From Gavia stellata (taxonomy: Eukaryota > Chordata > Aves > Gaviiformes > Gaviidae), in assembly GCF_030936135.1 (NCBI RefSeq), contig NC_082594.1, positions 104,013,020 through 104,077,019 of the forward strand: 64,000 bases of DNA. The letters are read 5' to 3'. How positions within the stretch are numbered: position 1 is the first letter of the stretch; every line of letters begins with the position of its first letter. The translations under genes and the position numbers were made by a program. Shown one piece after another: positions 29,101 to 40,551 of the stretch. The notes under the pieces were generated by a model that made no database searches, was not told the origin of the DNA, and saw only the letters and a list, made by a program, of their open reading frames with translations.

Positions 29101-32100
29101 GGAAATGTTCAGTTCTCTGATTTTTTTTTTCATATATGTTTGTACTTTTGCTTATTAGGGAAGTTAGCCAGTTAAGATAATCTGTGCTGCTTTCTTTTCA
29201 TGTTTTGTGCATTCTTAGTATCTTTAGATACGGTTTCAAATAAGAGAGCTTCTACTGGATGCACAGAAAAACCTGGAGCTGTAGTCTAGGTGGGATGTTA
29301 GTAACTAAAATGTGTAACTTCTTGTAAAGGTCCAGCATCCTGCTGCAAAAATGCTTGTGATGGCTTCCCATATGCAAGAGCAAGAAGTTGGGGATGGAAC
29401 AAACTTTGTCCTTGTTTTTGCTGGAGTTCTTCTGGAGTTAGCAGAAGACCTTCTGAGGATGGGGTTATCAGTCTCAGAGGCAAGTTATATTGTTACTACA
29501 ATTCACATGGCTTGAATACAGATTGCTGTTGGTCAGTATTCCTGGGTCATATCATGAATCGTCTGCTCTCTTCTGAACTAATTTTTTAGATAGAGATGTA
29601 TGAAGAACAGCGTATGTTTTGCTGCATGTGATTGCTTGCTTCCCTTGTGAGCTTTTGCATTTGTTAATGTTTTATGGCCCTTTGACAAGGAGATTTAAGC
29701 AGTATGAACGCATAATGAAGTGGTGTAGTGAATATTTATTGTTTGCTGCACAGGTGATTGAAGGATATGAAAAGGCTTGCAAGAAAGCCCTAGAAATTCT
29801 TCCAGACTTGGTGTGCTGTTCTGCAAAGAACCTTCGAGATGTTGAAGAAGTCGCATCTTTGTTGCACACTTCGGTGATGAGCAAACAATATGGCAATGAA
29901 CAATTTTTGGCAAAGCTTATTGCTCAAGCCTGTGGTAAGTGGACAGGAACAGATGTGTGCATGCATCTAAAACTGAGTCAGTTTGATTATGATCATTAAT
30001 AATGTGTTCATATAAGGTAAAAGGTATGGTTAGTTTATCAGGTTGAATTGGATGGAATGCTTTAGCCTTGAAATGAATATAACCTTCATTCTTGTGTTGT
30101 TGAACTCTTCATTGGTATTGTGGCTCAGAAAAGGTCTGGTTTCTACTAAACATTTATAGAAATAGCTTTTCTAGTCTTTTTAAAGCAGACACCCATCTAT
30201 CTTCCTCTTTTTTATCATTAGGAAGACATTACACAGCAGAAAAGCTGTTACTAGTCTCAGCTACAGAACAATGGAAGCAAGACTGTGGTTGTGTAGAGTT
30301 GTTGTTTTCTCCCTTTAGATTACCAAGAAAAAACTTTCATGTCTAGTTTTAAGTGCTTTCTCAAAATATTCTGGGTCAGACTTCACTCTTGAGTGTACAT
30401 GTGTAAATGGATATTCGGACTTAAATTAACTGAGCTGCCTGGTTAGATGTGGCTTTCTGATTACTACATTGTAAAAACAAAATTTCTGCTTCTCTTGATG
30501 CAGGTTATTAGCAGATTATAATTGCCTTAAATTTAGGCAGATACCTCAAACCATTGAATTTTAGTACTTCGGAAAAACTCCAGGCATAATTTATGGTGTC
30601 ATTGTTCTACTTTATTCATTAAGCAGCACAATTAATTATTTTTTTTTTCTCCTCCCCCCCCAGTTTCTATTCTTCCTGATTCTGGTCATTTCAACGTTGA
30701 TAATATCAGAGTGTGCAAAATTGTGGTAAGTTGGAAGTAGCTAGCTTTACTGTATTATTAAGGTAAATGGTTTAATGAAAATTAGTCTTTAGATCTCTGA
30801 ACTCTGAAAGTGCCTTTTCTATTCTAATCTCTGTTGTGTTGTAGCATGCACAATAAGTTTTGGAGTCTGGTCTTTACATTCCTTGTTTAGTGCCCAGTAG
30901 CAGCTTTCAGAAACAAAAATCATTAATATTAAAAGTTTACACTAAATCAGATACGTTAACTTAATTATGCACAGGGATGTTGATTGCATCTTTATTGTAG
31001 AAGCAGTCACAAGATTAGGCTAAGATGCAGGCTGGCAGAAATGTAATGGTCTAATCTTGCATTTTTTTGTCAACGGGACATCAAGCCTCAGTATGGTATG
31101 TAGGATTGGAACAAGCTTATATCTACTATGAATTTCCCCCTGTTTTTTCCCTGCTAATAAATACGTAACAAGTTGAGCACAGAAAATGAATGTCACAGGC
31201 CTTAAGCTGGACCACCAACTAATCTTAAAATGGGAACCTGTAAGACAATGTTTGATGTTGCTAAATCGGCTTAAGTCTTATTTCTTTGTGCTGCAATGAA
31301 AACTTAGGTTGCTACATTCAAACAAATGTAAGGACTGCTTTTCATAAAGGTTAGTCCAGCTTTCTGATAATAAATGATCAATAATATGACTTTCCCCCAT
31401 TCCATTTCTTTCCTTTCAGGGTGCTGGTATCTCTGCTTCCTCAGTACTGCATGGCATGGTTTTTAAAAAAGAAACTGAAGGAGATGTTACTTCTGTCAAA
31501 GATGCAAAAATAGCTGTGTATTCCTGCCCTTTTGATGGTATGATAACTGAAACTAAGGTATGTAGAAGCTCAAAATAAGCTAGATATCTGTTTATGCTCA
31601 TATGTTCTTATTTTTAGACTTAACTGTAAATGTTCTTGACACTTGGTGATTGAGGTATTTTTGTTAATATTGAGTTCATTAGTTTAAAAAAGTTCATAGA
31701 AAATGGCTGAACCTGATTTTGCTTTACAGGGTTTTTGGGGTTGGGGAGTTGCTGGTTTTGTAGGGTTATTTGAGCCAAACTACGTGCTAGAACGTTTGAA
31801 CCTCAAGGTTATCTAGAAATGCTAGAATTGCCCTTTTTTGACTTGTTTTACCCCATTGCCTGGGAAGGGTGGCAGTATTATAAAATAGGATGACTTGAGT
31901 TTTTACGCATAGGTTGGGAGACAAAATGGTTTGTCAAAAACTTTTAGGTAGTTAATGCTCAATTGATAACAGTGTATGTGTTTTTACTAGGGCACCGTAC
32001 TTATAAAGAACGCTGAAGAACTGATGAATTTCAGTAAGGGAGAAGAAAATCTAATGGATTTGCAAGTGAAAGCTATTGCTGATAGTGGTGCAAATGTAGT

Positions 32101-35100
32101 AGTAACAGGCGGCAAAGTGGCAGACATGGCACTTCATTATGCCAACAAATACAATCTTATGTTAGTCAGGTAAGTACTAGAAGAGCCTAAAAACATTTGA
32201 TCAACCAGGTTTATGAAATGTACTTGTCTTATTGTCTCTTGCCTCTCAAATGAATTAGAGACAAAATACTGCAGACTATTGGGTTTTCTAGTGGATCAAA
32301 ACCTGACCTGCAATTTGGTTGTTTCACAGCTTATGTTTCTTGATAGCATTTCACCTCTGTATGACAGCTAACTGGGGAGTAACTTGTTTATATGGTACTG
32401 TTATTCTGGTTTAAGTGCCTTTTATAACAAAACTAAAATCAAGAAATATCAAAAGTTGTGGATCTAGTAAAGAGGAATGTGGCTTCCAAGGCATGTAAGA
32501 CTTTACCATAATGGTTCCTCCTGGTCACAGTGCTCATGTTATGCTTTAGCAATGATGAGATATGCCTCTGTGTATCACTAATATGTTGATGGGTGGAAGA
32601 ACTAGTTCTTAATACTTTTCTGTCATTTTTATGGGCCTTAAATCTTCTTATCTATAAATAAAGTATCTTTGTATGTCCTTGAAGTACATTCTGCAAAACA
32701 TAAAGTCAAATTACTAGCAGCAGCTCTCATGTCTCGCACAAATAAGCAGTCCTTTGTTGAAAGCTGTAACTATTGGTGGTGTCCAGAAACATTGAACTTC
32801 TGGAAATGGAGCATGATACTGTAATCTCTTGCATAACAAAGAAGGATTATTATAGAGGTGTTGTAAAGATCAATTCAAGTCTTATGCACTAGAAGATGAA
32901 GTTTGATAATTTTCGTGTACTTGAACTACTTACTTGTTTTAAAATTCTTAGAAAATAGTCTTTGCATAGCATCCCTGAAAATAGATAATTGTAACTCAAA
33001 AAAGTAGATGAGTGGATTTTATAACTTGGTGCAGTAAATTTTGATAGATGTCGTTAGTTTACAAAATGCTGACAAGTTAAGAGAATACTTACATGCATTA
33101 ATGTTTGCTCTGGAAACTTCTTATTAGAAAGACTGTTTTTGTTTTTAAAGGTTGAACTCAAAGTGGGATCTGAGAAGACTGTGCAAAACTGTTGGTGCAA
33201 CAGCCCTACCCAGACTGGTATGGATTTTTTGAATGAGGAGCAGAAGGGAGAGTACTGATGAACAGGTTCACCTCTTAACTCTTATTTTTCTTTGCAGACT
33301 CCCCCTACTCTAGAAGAAATGGGTCACTGCGATAGTGTATATTTATCGGAGGTTGGGGATACGCAAGTTGTTGTTTTTAAGCATGGTATGTATGTTCTGT
33401 AGAACTCCTAATGCTGCTGTTCTAGAAGTATGATGATCGTATGAGTTTTATATCTGACAAACTCATTTCAGTAGTGCATATGTCTGTTTGAACAGAAAAG
33501 GAGGATGGTGCCATTTCTACTATACTCATTCGTGGATCTACAGACAATCTGATGGATGACATAGAGAGAGCAGTGGATGATGGTGTAAATACTTTCAAAG
33601 TACTCACAAGGGTAAGTAACCAGAACACTTCAGTTATCAAAACTGAGCTATAGATCTGTTTGAGGCAAGACTCGTTCATGCATTGTGCTCATTTGCTACA
33701 AAGGCTGTGGCAGATATTTACATTATCAGTTTAGGAGCCTTCTTGAGGTGTAGAGAAGGCTGTGTAGAGAAGATTGCTTGCTGACATCCTTGTGAATACA
33801 GTGTACATAGAAGATGCTGCTCAGCATGTACTGTGCTCAATTTGCCAGTAATGAGTGAGTTGTTGAAGATAGGAGTTTTACCACTTTCTAATGGCAGTCA
33901 GGTCTTTCTTGAGTCTTTCCCGAAATGTTTTGTAATGTTCTTTGGAAACTAGGCACAGAAGAGAAGCTAGATAGCTTTGTCACTGGGGATCAGGAGGAAC
34001 TGGCTGGCTGCAAACTAAATTTCTAGTTCATTGGTGACAAGACGTGCTTCCTCCACATAATACAGATATGCTTTATAGATGCAAGAGCTCAGTTCTTCAG
34101 AGTTTTTGCTGAGCAGCTTTTGTGGACTTGAATACTCTTCTTTCCTTTTTTTTTTTATTTAATACAAAAGGAGATGTTTGTGTATTTACTCAAAGGTGGC
34201 ATGCAAAAAATACTAGATTTTTGTTTGACACTTAATGTCCTGTACATACCAATACATGCACATTGATTTAGAGTACAGAAACAGCCATAGACTGTGTGTT
34301 TACAGTTGTCTCCAGGAGGAGTCCTGACTTATGATATATGATGATTACTTTTCTGTTTAAAAGACTGGGAGTTCTGAAGTGAATGCTGGTTTGCCCAAGG
34401 ATATACAAAATGCTTAATTTAAAACCAATAAAACCAAAAACCCCAACACCTCGTGATACCTGTTGATATATTAAACTTGGTGTACAGTAGATTGATTTCC
34501 TGCATGATATTTCCCAACAAGTTGGTGGAAAAGATGAGAAAATCTAGGAATTCTATTATTACTTAGCCAAGTGTTGAAATTACTTTTTCTTTAAAAAAAA
34601 AACAACAATAAAACCCAGACACAAACCCCACTGCCTAATTATTTTGCTTTTTACAAAAGAAGCTATTTTTCTTCAGAGACATTTGGAATGAATGAGTAAG
34701 TTCTGGTAAATTTCTCTTATAATGCATGTTTGTTCTGAAGCGGATTCTTAATAAGTCTGTGTGGGATAAAGTTCTGTTGTGTTCTTGGTATATGAATTTT
34801 AAAAAGTGAAAATGAGTATGTTGCTTTAAGCAAAACTTCACATTTTGGGATGGTCTGTTCACAGGATAAACGTCTGGTTCCTGGAGGTGGTGCAACAGAG
34901 ATTGAATTAGCCAAGCAGATCACATCTTACGGAGAGGTACAGCAAATGGGCTTTTTGACTTTTTTTTAATATATACATACACACACACACCCCTACCTAT
35001 ATATGTACTTAAATATTTATGTGGTTTATAAAAATATATACATATTATTTTATACCAAAGTATGTATGTGTATTAATGCATATAAATAAATCTAAAATGT

Positions 35101-37158
35101 GGGAGAGAATGCCTCCCTATCTTACAGTTTTGGAAATGCTGACCTGGTTTTCATCTTCACTTCAGACTTGTCCTGGGCTTGACCAATATGCCATCAAGAA
35201 GTTTGCTGAAGCATTTGAAGCCATTCCTCGAGCACTGGCAGAAAACTCTGGAGTAAAGGCTAATGAGGTCATCTCCAAACTTTATGCTGTGCATCAGGAA
35301 GGGAACAAAAATGTTGGATTTGATATTGAGGTAAACAGTCTCTCATGTTACTTGGTGCTCTGCAGTACTTCTATCAGTATTAAGTATTTAAGGATTAATT
35401 TAAATCGTTGAAGCTCTGTGATGCACAGACTAGGAGAGTAACTTCTTAGAATTATAATACTGAAGTGTGGGTGTTTTTTTTTAATCAGCAAGCAGTTAAA
35501 TTCAATGTAGTATAGCGGCCTTATGTAGGAGGTGAAGTGAGATGCTGAACTAATGTGATGGAGAACAAGTCTTTAGTAATTGCATGTTTTGTCATCTTGC
35601 TAATGGATTAGGAATGGAGGCTTTCTGAAGAAAGAAGATGAGATCAGAAAAGTGATAACTTGTTCTAAACCTGTGATCTTGTAAGCCAGTAACTTGTGAA
35701 GTAGAAGCCTTAGAAAGTTTTGAATGATGTTTTTTCCCCCTGTCTGATAGGCCGAAGCTGCTGCTGTGAAGGATATGTTGGAAGCTGGTGTATTAGACAC
35801 ATATCTTGGAAAATCCTGGGGAATCAAGCTAGCTACAAATGCAGCAGTAACTGTCCTAAGGGTAGATCAGGTAAGCTTACGTGTAATTTAGCGGCTGAAC
35901 TGAAACCTTTTTCTCAGTGTGCAGAACACTAATGCAAAATATGTGAATCTTCTGGGAATGCAAGGCATGAAAATACGATACTTGAAAAATGTGGTTTGTT
36001 TATTTCTGAAAGCCAGGAAGTAGTTTGTTCAGGAGCTCGTAATTTGGAATGTTGTAATGTTGCTGTTTCCATAAGAGTGCTATTAATGTTTTTTTGTTTA
36101 AGATTTGACAGTTGATACTCGTATCCAGAAAGTTATCCTAACTTTTATAGGAACAAGATTTAACACAAGAAACCCTCTCTCATATATTGTTTTTACATGA
36201 AAACCCAACTTTTAGGAAAAACAGAGGTTATAATCTTAATGATAAAAATCTTCACTTTATATATTTTGTGGAACTTCAACAAAAATGTATTTGCATGTAA
36301 AATTTCTGTAGATTATTATGGCAAAAACAGCAGGCGGTCCAAAAGCCCCTAAGCAACAAGGACATTGGGATAAGGATGACTGGAAAGATGAGCCTGAAAA
36401 ATAGTATGCAGCAAGCTTTGTTTCTCTAGCAGAGAGGTATCTCTGTGTGAGTGCATGCATGAGTATATTGACAAGCACATGGCAGATGATCTCTTTCTTG
36501 AGGACATGTAACACTGCTGTCTTATGTGTGCTCATTGCTACCTTTTGTACTTGTGTCTTTGCAAATGAATGTTACTCTAAAACCAAATTTTCATTGAGGG
36601 GATGACAAGTGCAGTTTTAGTTCTACCTTAATTGTCACTGTAGCAAGTGCAGAAAATGAGCCTTTAATGTGGTTGCACCAGTGGACTTCGTGCTTTGGAA
36701 GTGTGGTGTTTAGACTCAATAATTCAGAACAATAGCTCTGATAATTCTGCCTTCTGTAGTGTGCATCCTGTAAACCAGTCACTCGTTAGTCTATTTAAGC
36801 ACTCACTTTCTGTAGACTAACTGAAGTCTTAATTTGCATGCAAAAATGAGGTAAAAGCCCTTTTTTTTGTATGTCAGGGCTCAGCTTCTGCCATTTTCAA
36901 CAAATAAAATAACTGGTTTGTGAATATCTCAGGTGGATAATAATATTCACTGGCTTATGTTCAGAGTAGGGAAACTGCATGAATTTAGTGAATGTTGACA
37001 GCATCATACGGCTGTAAGTAAGAGTGGGGTAAGAGTCTGATTCTAACCTAATCTTTTTCTACTTCCTTGTTATCTTCAAGATCATTATGGCAAAACCAGC
37101 TGGTGGCCCTAAACCTCCATCAGGAAAGAAAGACTGGGATGAAGACCAAAATGATTGA
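25574..37158 (+). CDS. CCT8: CCT8, chaperonin TRiC/CCT subunit theta
   Basis: CCT8 is one of the eight subunits of the cytosolic double-ring chaperonin that folds actin, tubulin and many other proteins with ATP. Coding exons: 25574-25633, 27353-27443, 28053-28132, 29330-29479, 29754-29934, 30664-30725, 31420-31557, 31991-32169, 33151-33217, 33298-33385, 33496-33611, 34865-34936, 35166-35330, 35751-35870 and the last exon 37081-37158. All junctions keep frame. The sum is 548 codons plus stop, equal to the human length. Group II chaperonin motifs are visible: YGPNGMNK (residues 47-54), the ATPase motif GDGTN (98-102) with catalytic Asp99, VVTGGK before the apical part, and VPGGGATEIE (409-418). 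The start lies in exon 1 inside the CpG island and gives the conserved MALHVPKAPGF. Intron 4 has a GC donor. A second, upstream last exon (36312-36404) offers an alternative C-terminus. The gene converges with USP16. Confidence 0.97.
29480..29753 (+). other. CCT8: CCT8 intron 4, GC-AG type
   Basis: Exon 4 ends ...TCAGAG at 29479, and the intron begins GCAAGT, not GT. It ends with TTTGCTGCACAG before exon 5 at 29754. No GT donor nearby keeps the frame and the conserved ...VSE|VIEGYE junction. The remaining donor bases (AG|GCAAGT) fit the strict consensus seen for functional GC-AG introns. At 274 bases this is among the shorter introns of the gene. Confidence 0.85.
34969..34993 (+). repeat. Short (TA)/(CA) microsatellite
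   Basis: An imperfect run of TATA/TACA followed by CACACACACACACC in CCT8 intron 12, just after exon 12. Simple sequence only. Confidence 0.8.
36312..36404 (+). CDS. CCT8: CCT8 alternative terminal exon (proximal)
   Basis: After a TTTCTGTAG acceptor, this frame continues exon 14 in phase: IIMAKTAGGPKAP, then a divergent tail ending WDKDDWKDEPEK and a TAG stop (30 codons). Its first 13 residues match the downstream last exon (IIMAKPAGGPKPP) apart from two positions, so the two exons are paralogous copies. Use of this exon gives a 553-residue protein with a longer, more charged and tryptophan-rich tail. A poly-A signal AATAAA follows at 36903-36908, so it can form a complete 3' end. The acceptor has a weak pyrimidine tract, which suggests regulated or minor use. 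The tail of CCT subunits points into the folding chamber. Confidence 0.8.
   Translation: MIMAKTAGGPKAPKQQGHWDKDDWKDEPEK
36903..36908 (+). terminator. Poly-A signal for the proximal CCT8 last exon
   Basis: AATAAA about 500 bases after the proximal TAG stop, followed by a TGGTTTGTG-rich stretch fitting a downstream element. Confidence 0.55.
37081..37158 (+). CDS. CCT8: CCT8 terminal exon (distal, canonical)
   Basis: This exon follows a long pyrimidine tract ending TTATCTTCAAG, a strong acceptor. It encodes IIMAKPAGGPKPPSGKKDW and then an acidic end DEDQND before TGA (25 codons), the tail known for vertebrate CCT8. The protein then has 548 residues, like the human one, so this is taken as the canonical end. 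Confidence 0.95.
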   Translation: MIMAKPAGGPKPPSGKKDWDEDQND

Positions 37159-37295
37159 ACAGTTTAACTGTACTTCTTAAATGACATGATTATGTGAGTT
37201 TTCTAATATTCCAGTTGGAGCCTGTCACGATGTTTTGTTCTCTTGCCTTTAAGTTATGAACTGTGTCCAATGGAGTGCAGATCTTCAAACACTTC

Positions 37296-37301
37296 AATAA
37301 A
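37296..37301 (+). terminator. Poly-A signal for canonical CCT8 transcript
   Basis: AATAAA lies 138 bases after the TGA stop and is followed within 30 bases by a T-rich stretch. The 3' UTR is therefore short. Confidence 0.8.
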
Positions 37302-37344
37302 CATACTCACTGTTAAAATGTTATCTGTCATTTTTATTTGGACT

Positions 37345-38395
37345 TAGCATGACATGGTTGTTCCCAATATGTGAATATGCAGGCATGTGGGTGTGGGGGA
37401 CTGCCCTTGGCTGGCTGTCAGACACCCCTTCCTCACCAGAGCAAAGGCAGAAAATGAGTCAAAAAAGCTCAAGGGTTGAGATAAAGACAGGGACGTCACT
37501 TACCAATTACCATCACAGGCAAACCAGACTCAAAGTGGGGAAAATTAATTTATTACCAATTAAAAATAGAGTTGGAGGGGGAGAAACAAGTACAAAAACT
37601 AAACCACCTTCCTCTTCACCTCCCCTTCTTCCCAGGCTCAGCTGTACTCCTTCCTTCCCCAGTCCTCTACCTCTTCCCTTGGAGTGGCGCAGGGAATGGG
37701 GGTTGTGGTCAGTCTGTAACAGCTCCTCTCTGCTGCTCCTTCCTATGCCCACTTTTCCCTTCTTCCCTTTCCACAGGGTACAGTCCTTCATGAGCTGCTT
37801 CAGCATGGGGGTCCTCTGTATAGGTTACAGTCCAGCAGGAACAACTGCTCCTGTGTGGTCCTCTGTGTGCTGCAGCTTCTGACAGGAAAATCTGCCCCAG
37901 TCTGGGCTTCTCTCCACAGGCTGCAGTTTCCTCCAATGCACACATCCACCTGCTTTGGCCTGGGGGCCTCCACAGCTGCAGTGTAGAAGTCCAGCGTGGT
38001 CTTCTCCCCGAGCTACAGGGGAACAACCTGCTCTGGCATGGTCTCTGCAGGGGATGCCTGCTCAGATGCCTGGAGCTCCTCCTCCTCTCGCATGGGTGCT
38101 TACACAGCTGTTGCTCACACTTTCCCCTTGCTCCTAGGCAGCATTTTTTCCTTCTTACACAGGCTTTCCTCAAGGTACCACCATCTTGGCTGAGGGGCTC
38201 AGCTGTGCCCTGTGGTGGGTCTGTTGGAGCCAGCTGTGACCAGCATCAGGCACTCCTGGACTCTCCTCACAGAGGCCACAGCTGCAGCCCACTCCACTAC
38301 CTTGACACCTGCACCAGGATGGTGGATGGGGGAGACTGACCATGAGCCTGGTGCAGAGAGCTCGTAACTTCAGGAAAGCATCATCGGTAATTGTT
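37345..38395 (-). mobile_element. LTR-type interspersed repeat (ERVL-like, old, noncoding)
   Basis: About 1 kb of GC-rich sequence directly after CCT8. It has a GGGTTGAGATAAAGACAG motif that is the reverse complement of the CTGTCTTTATCTCAACCC stretch of the ERVL-type LTR at 60,260-60,867. Then come AATTTATTACCAATTAAAAA and a long series of degenerate units with CTGCTCC(A/T)G(C/T)(G/A)TGG(T/G) and CCAC(A/G)G(G/C)CTGCAG cores spaced roughly 40-60 bases. This is the look of a common avian LTR-retrotransposon repeat, inserted in reverse orientation. Open frames in it on both strands are compositional. Family and ends are from memory of avian repeats and are approximate. Confidence 0.6.
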
Positions 38396-38649
38396 ACAGC
38401 TCTTTAAGTGTAAATAGTTGAGTACTGAAATAATAAAGTATGGCAGCAGGTCTGTGGTCCATGCCTATGTTCATTTTTGTTACATGCATTATTTCATCCT
38501 CACCCTTAAAAGAATCTTCACATTCTCAAAATGGCAGCCTGACAGGTGAACTGCATCTCATTCTAATGGCCTTAAAAAGAAACACTATAGCTAATGTGAT
38601 GCTGAAGTCTTTCAACTGAAGGCCCCTGTTAAGATTCTTCTTAAATGCA

Positions 38650-39455
38650 GTTGCTGGTCAGTCACAAGTGGTGTTCCCCAGGGCCCAGTATTGGGGCCGG
38701 TTTTGTTTAGTATCTATCAATGATCTGTATGAAGGGATTGAGTGCACTTTCAGTAAGTTTGCAGATGACACCAAGTTGGGCAGTTGTGTTGATGTGCTGG
38801 AGGGTCGGAAGGCTCTGCAGAGGGACCTGGACAGGCCAGATGGATGGGCTGAGGCCAAGTGTATGCAGTTCAACAAGGCCAAGGGCCGGGTCCTGCCCTT
38901 GGGTCACAACAACCCCATACAGTGCTACGGGCTTGGGGACAAATGGCTGGAAAGCTGAATACTGTGTTCAGTTTTGGGCCCCTCACTACAAGAAGGACAT
39001 TGAGGTGCTGGAGCGTGTCCAGAGAAGGGCAACAAAGCTGGTGAGGGGTCTGGCGCACAAGTCTTATGAGGAGCGGCTGAGGGAGCTGGGGTTGTTCAGT
39101 CTGGAGAAGAGGAGGCTGAGGGGAGACCTTATCGCTCTCTACAACTACCTGAAAGGGGGTTGCAGAGAGGTGGGTGCTGGTCTCTTCTCCCAAGTGACTA
39201 GTGACAGGACTAGAGGAAATGGCCTCAAGTTGCGCCAGGGGAGGTTTACATTGGATATTAGGAAAAACTTCTTCACTGAAAGGGGTGTCAGACATTGGAA
39301 CGGGCTGCCCATGGAGGTGGTTGGGTCACCATGTCTGGAGGTTTTTAAAAGACATGTGGATGAGGTGCTTAGGGACATGGTTTAGTAGTGGACTTAGCAG
39401 GGTTAGGTATTGTTTAAAGGTCTTTTCCAACCTAAATGATTCTGAGATTCCTGGA
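38650..39455 (+). mobile_element. CR1 LINE fragment, 3' end of ORF2 plus tail
   Basis: CR1 is the main non-LTR retrotransposon of birds, and most copies are 5'-truncated like this one. The translation shows the reverse-transcriptase catalytic box FADDTKLG in one frame. Past a junction near 38,957 another frame runs through the conserved 3' part ([43 protein letters not shown]) to a stop at 39,385. The segment normally between these parts (about 60-70 residues) is missing, so a deletion of roughly 200 bases changed the frame. The end AATGATTCTGAGATTC is a decayed form of the CR1 terminal octamer repeat (ATTCTATG). The copy is inactive. It lies in the CCT8-USP16 intergenic gap, with the tail toward USP16. 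Confidence 0.95.
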
Positions 39456-40370
39456 AAGTAAACAGCTTGTATGTCTCAGAATAGCTTGAAAGGTGAACTG
39501 CACTTGAAATGCAAGCCACTTCAATAATTATTCCATTTATTACTCTCGCCAGTGCTACTCTATTTCACAGCCAGAAGGGAGGGGAAGGCTAAATCAAGTT
39601 TGGAACTATCTTATGCCTAAATAAGGCCACCATACAACAGCTACGCTAACACTTGCTTTATAGTCAGTTGCTGGTGTGGCTGAAAAATAAACTCAGCAAG
39701 TTTTCAGAAGGAGTGGCATACTGATATGGTCAGCTGCACAAGTGCTACTGCTGATGACTGTAAGGAAGGGTAACAAGAACATGTAAGACTGCCCATTTTC
39801 TTAGTAAGGTTGTTGTGAAAAATGCACTGAATGTAAGCAGCTGCTGCTCTAGCATGGAGGAGCCAAGATTTTATTTATGTGAAACCCAGTGTGAAGCCTA
39901 GCCTGGGGAGAAGAGAACTTTAAAAGCTACAAGTCACTGCAGGACTAGTTTTCTTAACCCTGCAGTGCAGAAGTGCTAAGCTGAGGTGCCTGAAGTGAGA
40001 GATCTGAGCTCTGCATCTTGCAAAATACCAGCATAAAGTTCCCATGCAAAAGAATTCCTAGAGAGTTTGCAAACTGAGGGTTCCTCTATTAGACATAAAC
40101 CAACAGTGGAAAGAGAGCTGACTGAATTTATCTCAGCTAAGATGTGTAGGAAGAAATGGCTTTTTATGCTTGGAACCCAGTCCTAAAATATACATGGAAC
40201 ATATGATAGCCACGATAACTATAGTTCAAAATTATAGCTGGTCCCTTTAAAGTGAAAGAGTTGCTGCCTAAGATGTATAGCACTTGCAGGAAACTAAAAG
40301 TAGTGGTTGCTTGTCTGTGCCAACACACAAATTACCCAATAGAAACTCAAAGCTGTAATTTTGAAAAAAC
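39456..40370. other. Intergenic stretch between CR1 copy and USP16 3' end
   Basis: AT-rich unique-looking DNA of about 0.9 kb. I see no exon, RNA gene or repeat. It separates the convergent CCT8 and USP16 transcription units. Confidence 0.5.
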
Positions 40371-40376
40371 TTTTAT
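40371..40376 (-). terminator. USP16 poly-A signal
   Basis: TTTATT on the plus strand is AATAAA on the minus strand, 176 bases beyond the USP16 stop codon. This gives a short 3' UTR. Confidence 0.7.
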
Positions 40377-40551
40377 TTAAAAGTAGTGAAAAAGTGTAAG
40401 TTAACCTTTTGTCAGTGTGTCTAAGAAGCATGAAGTATATTCCTGCAGTTGCATACAGTAGCTCCAACATTTAGCAACATGATTTGCAAGTCTCTGCCTT
40501 CTTTCAGACCACTTGAAGATGGCGCACATACAAGAAGGTTTCTCAGATGAA

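Noticed and set aside
29619-29999. Continuous 126-codon frame across CCT8 exon 5
   Set aside because: The first part is intron 4 sequence that happens to be open, and the end runs into intron 5; only 29754-29934 is exon.
32550-32640. Possible C/D-box snoRNA in CCT8 intron 8 (ATGATGA motif)
   Set aside because: No matching CUGA D box and no terminal stem at the needed distance.
34335-34375. Possible C/D-box snoRNA in CCT8 intron 11 (ATGATGA ... CTGA)
   Set aside because: The spacing of about 40 bases is too short and no flanking stem is present.
37349-38193. Frames of 60-177 codons on both strands after CCT8
   Set aside because: They lie in an interspersed LTR-type repeat and show low-complexity composition.
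38668-39461. Frames up to 221 codons at 38.7-39.4 kb as host genes
   Set aside because: They belong to a truncated, internally deleted CR1 element.
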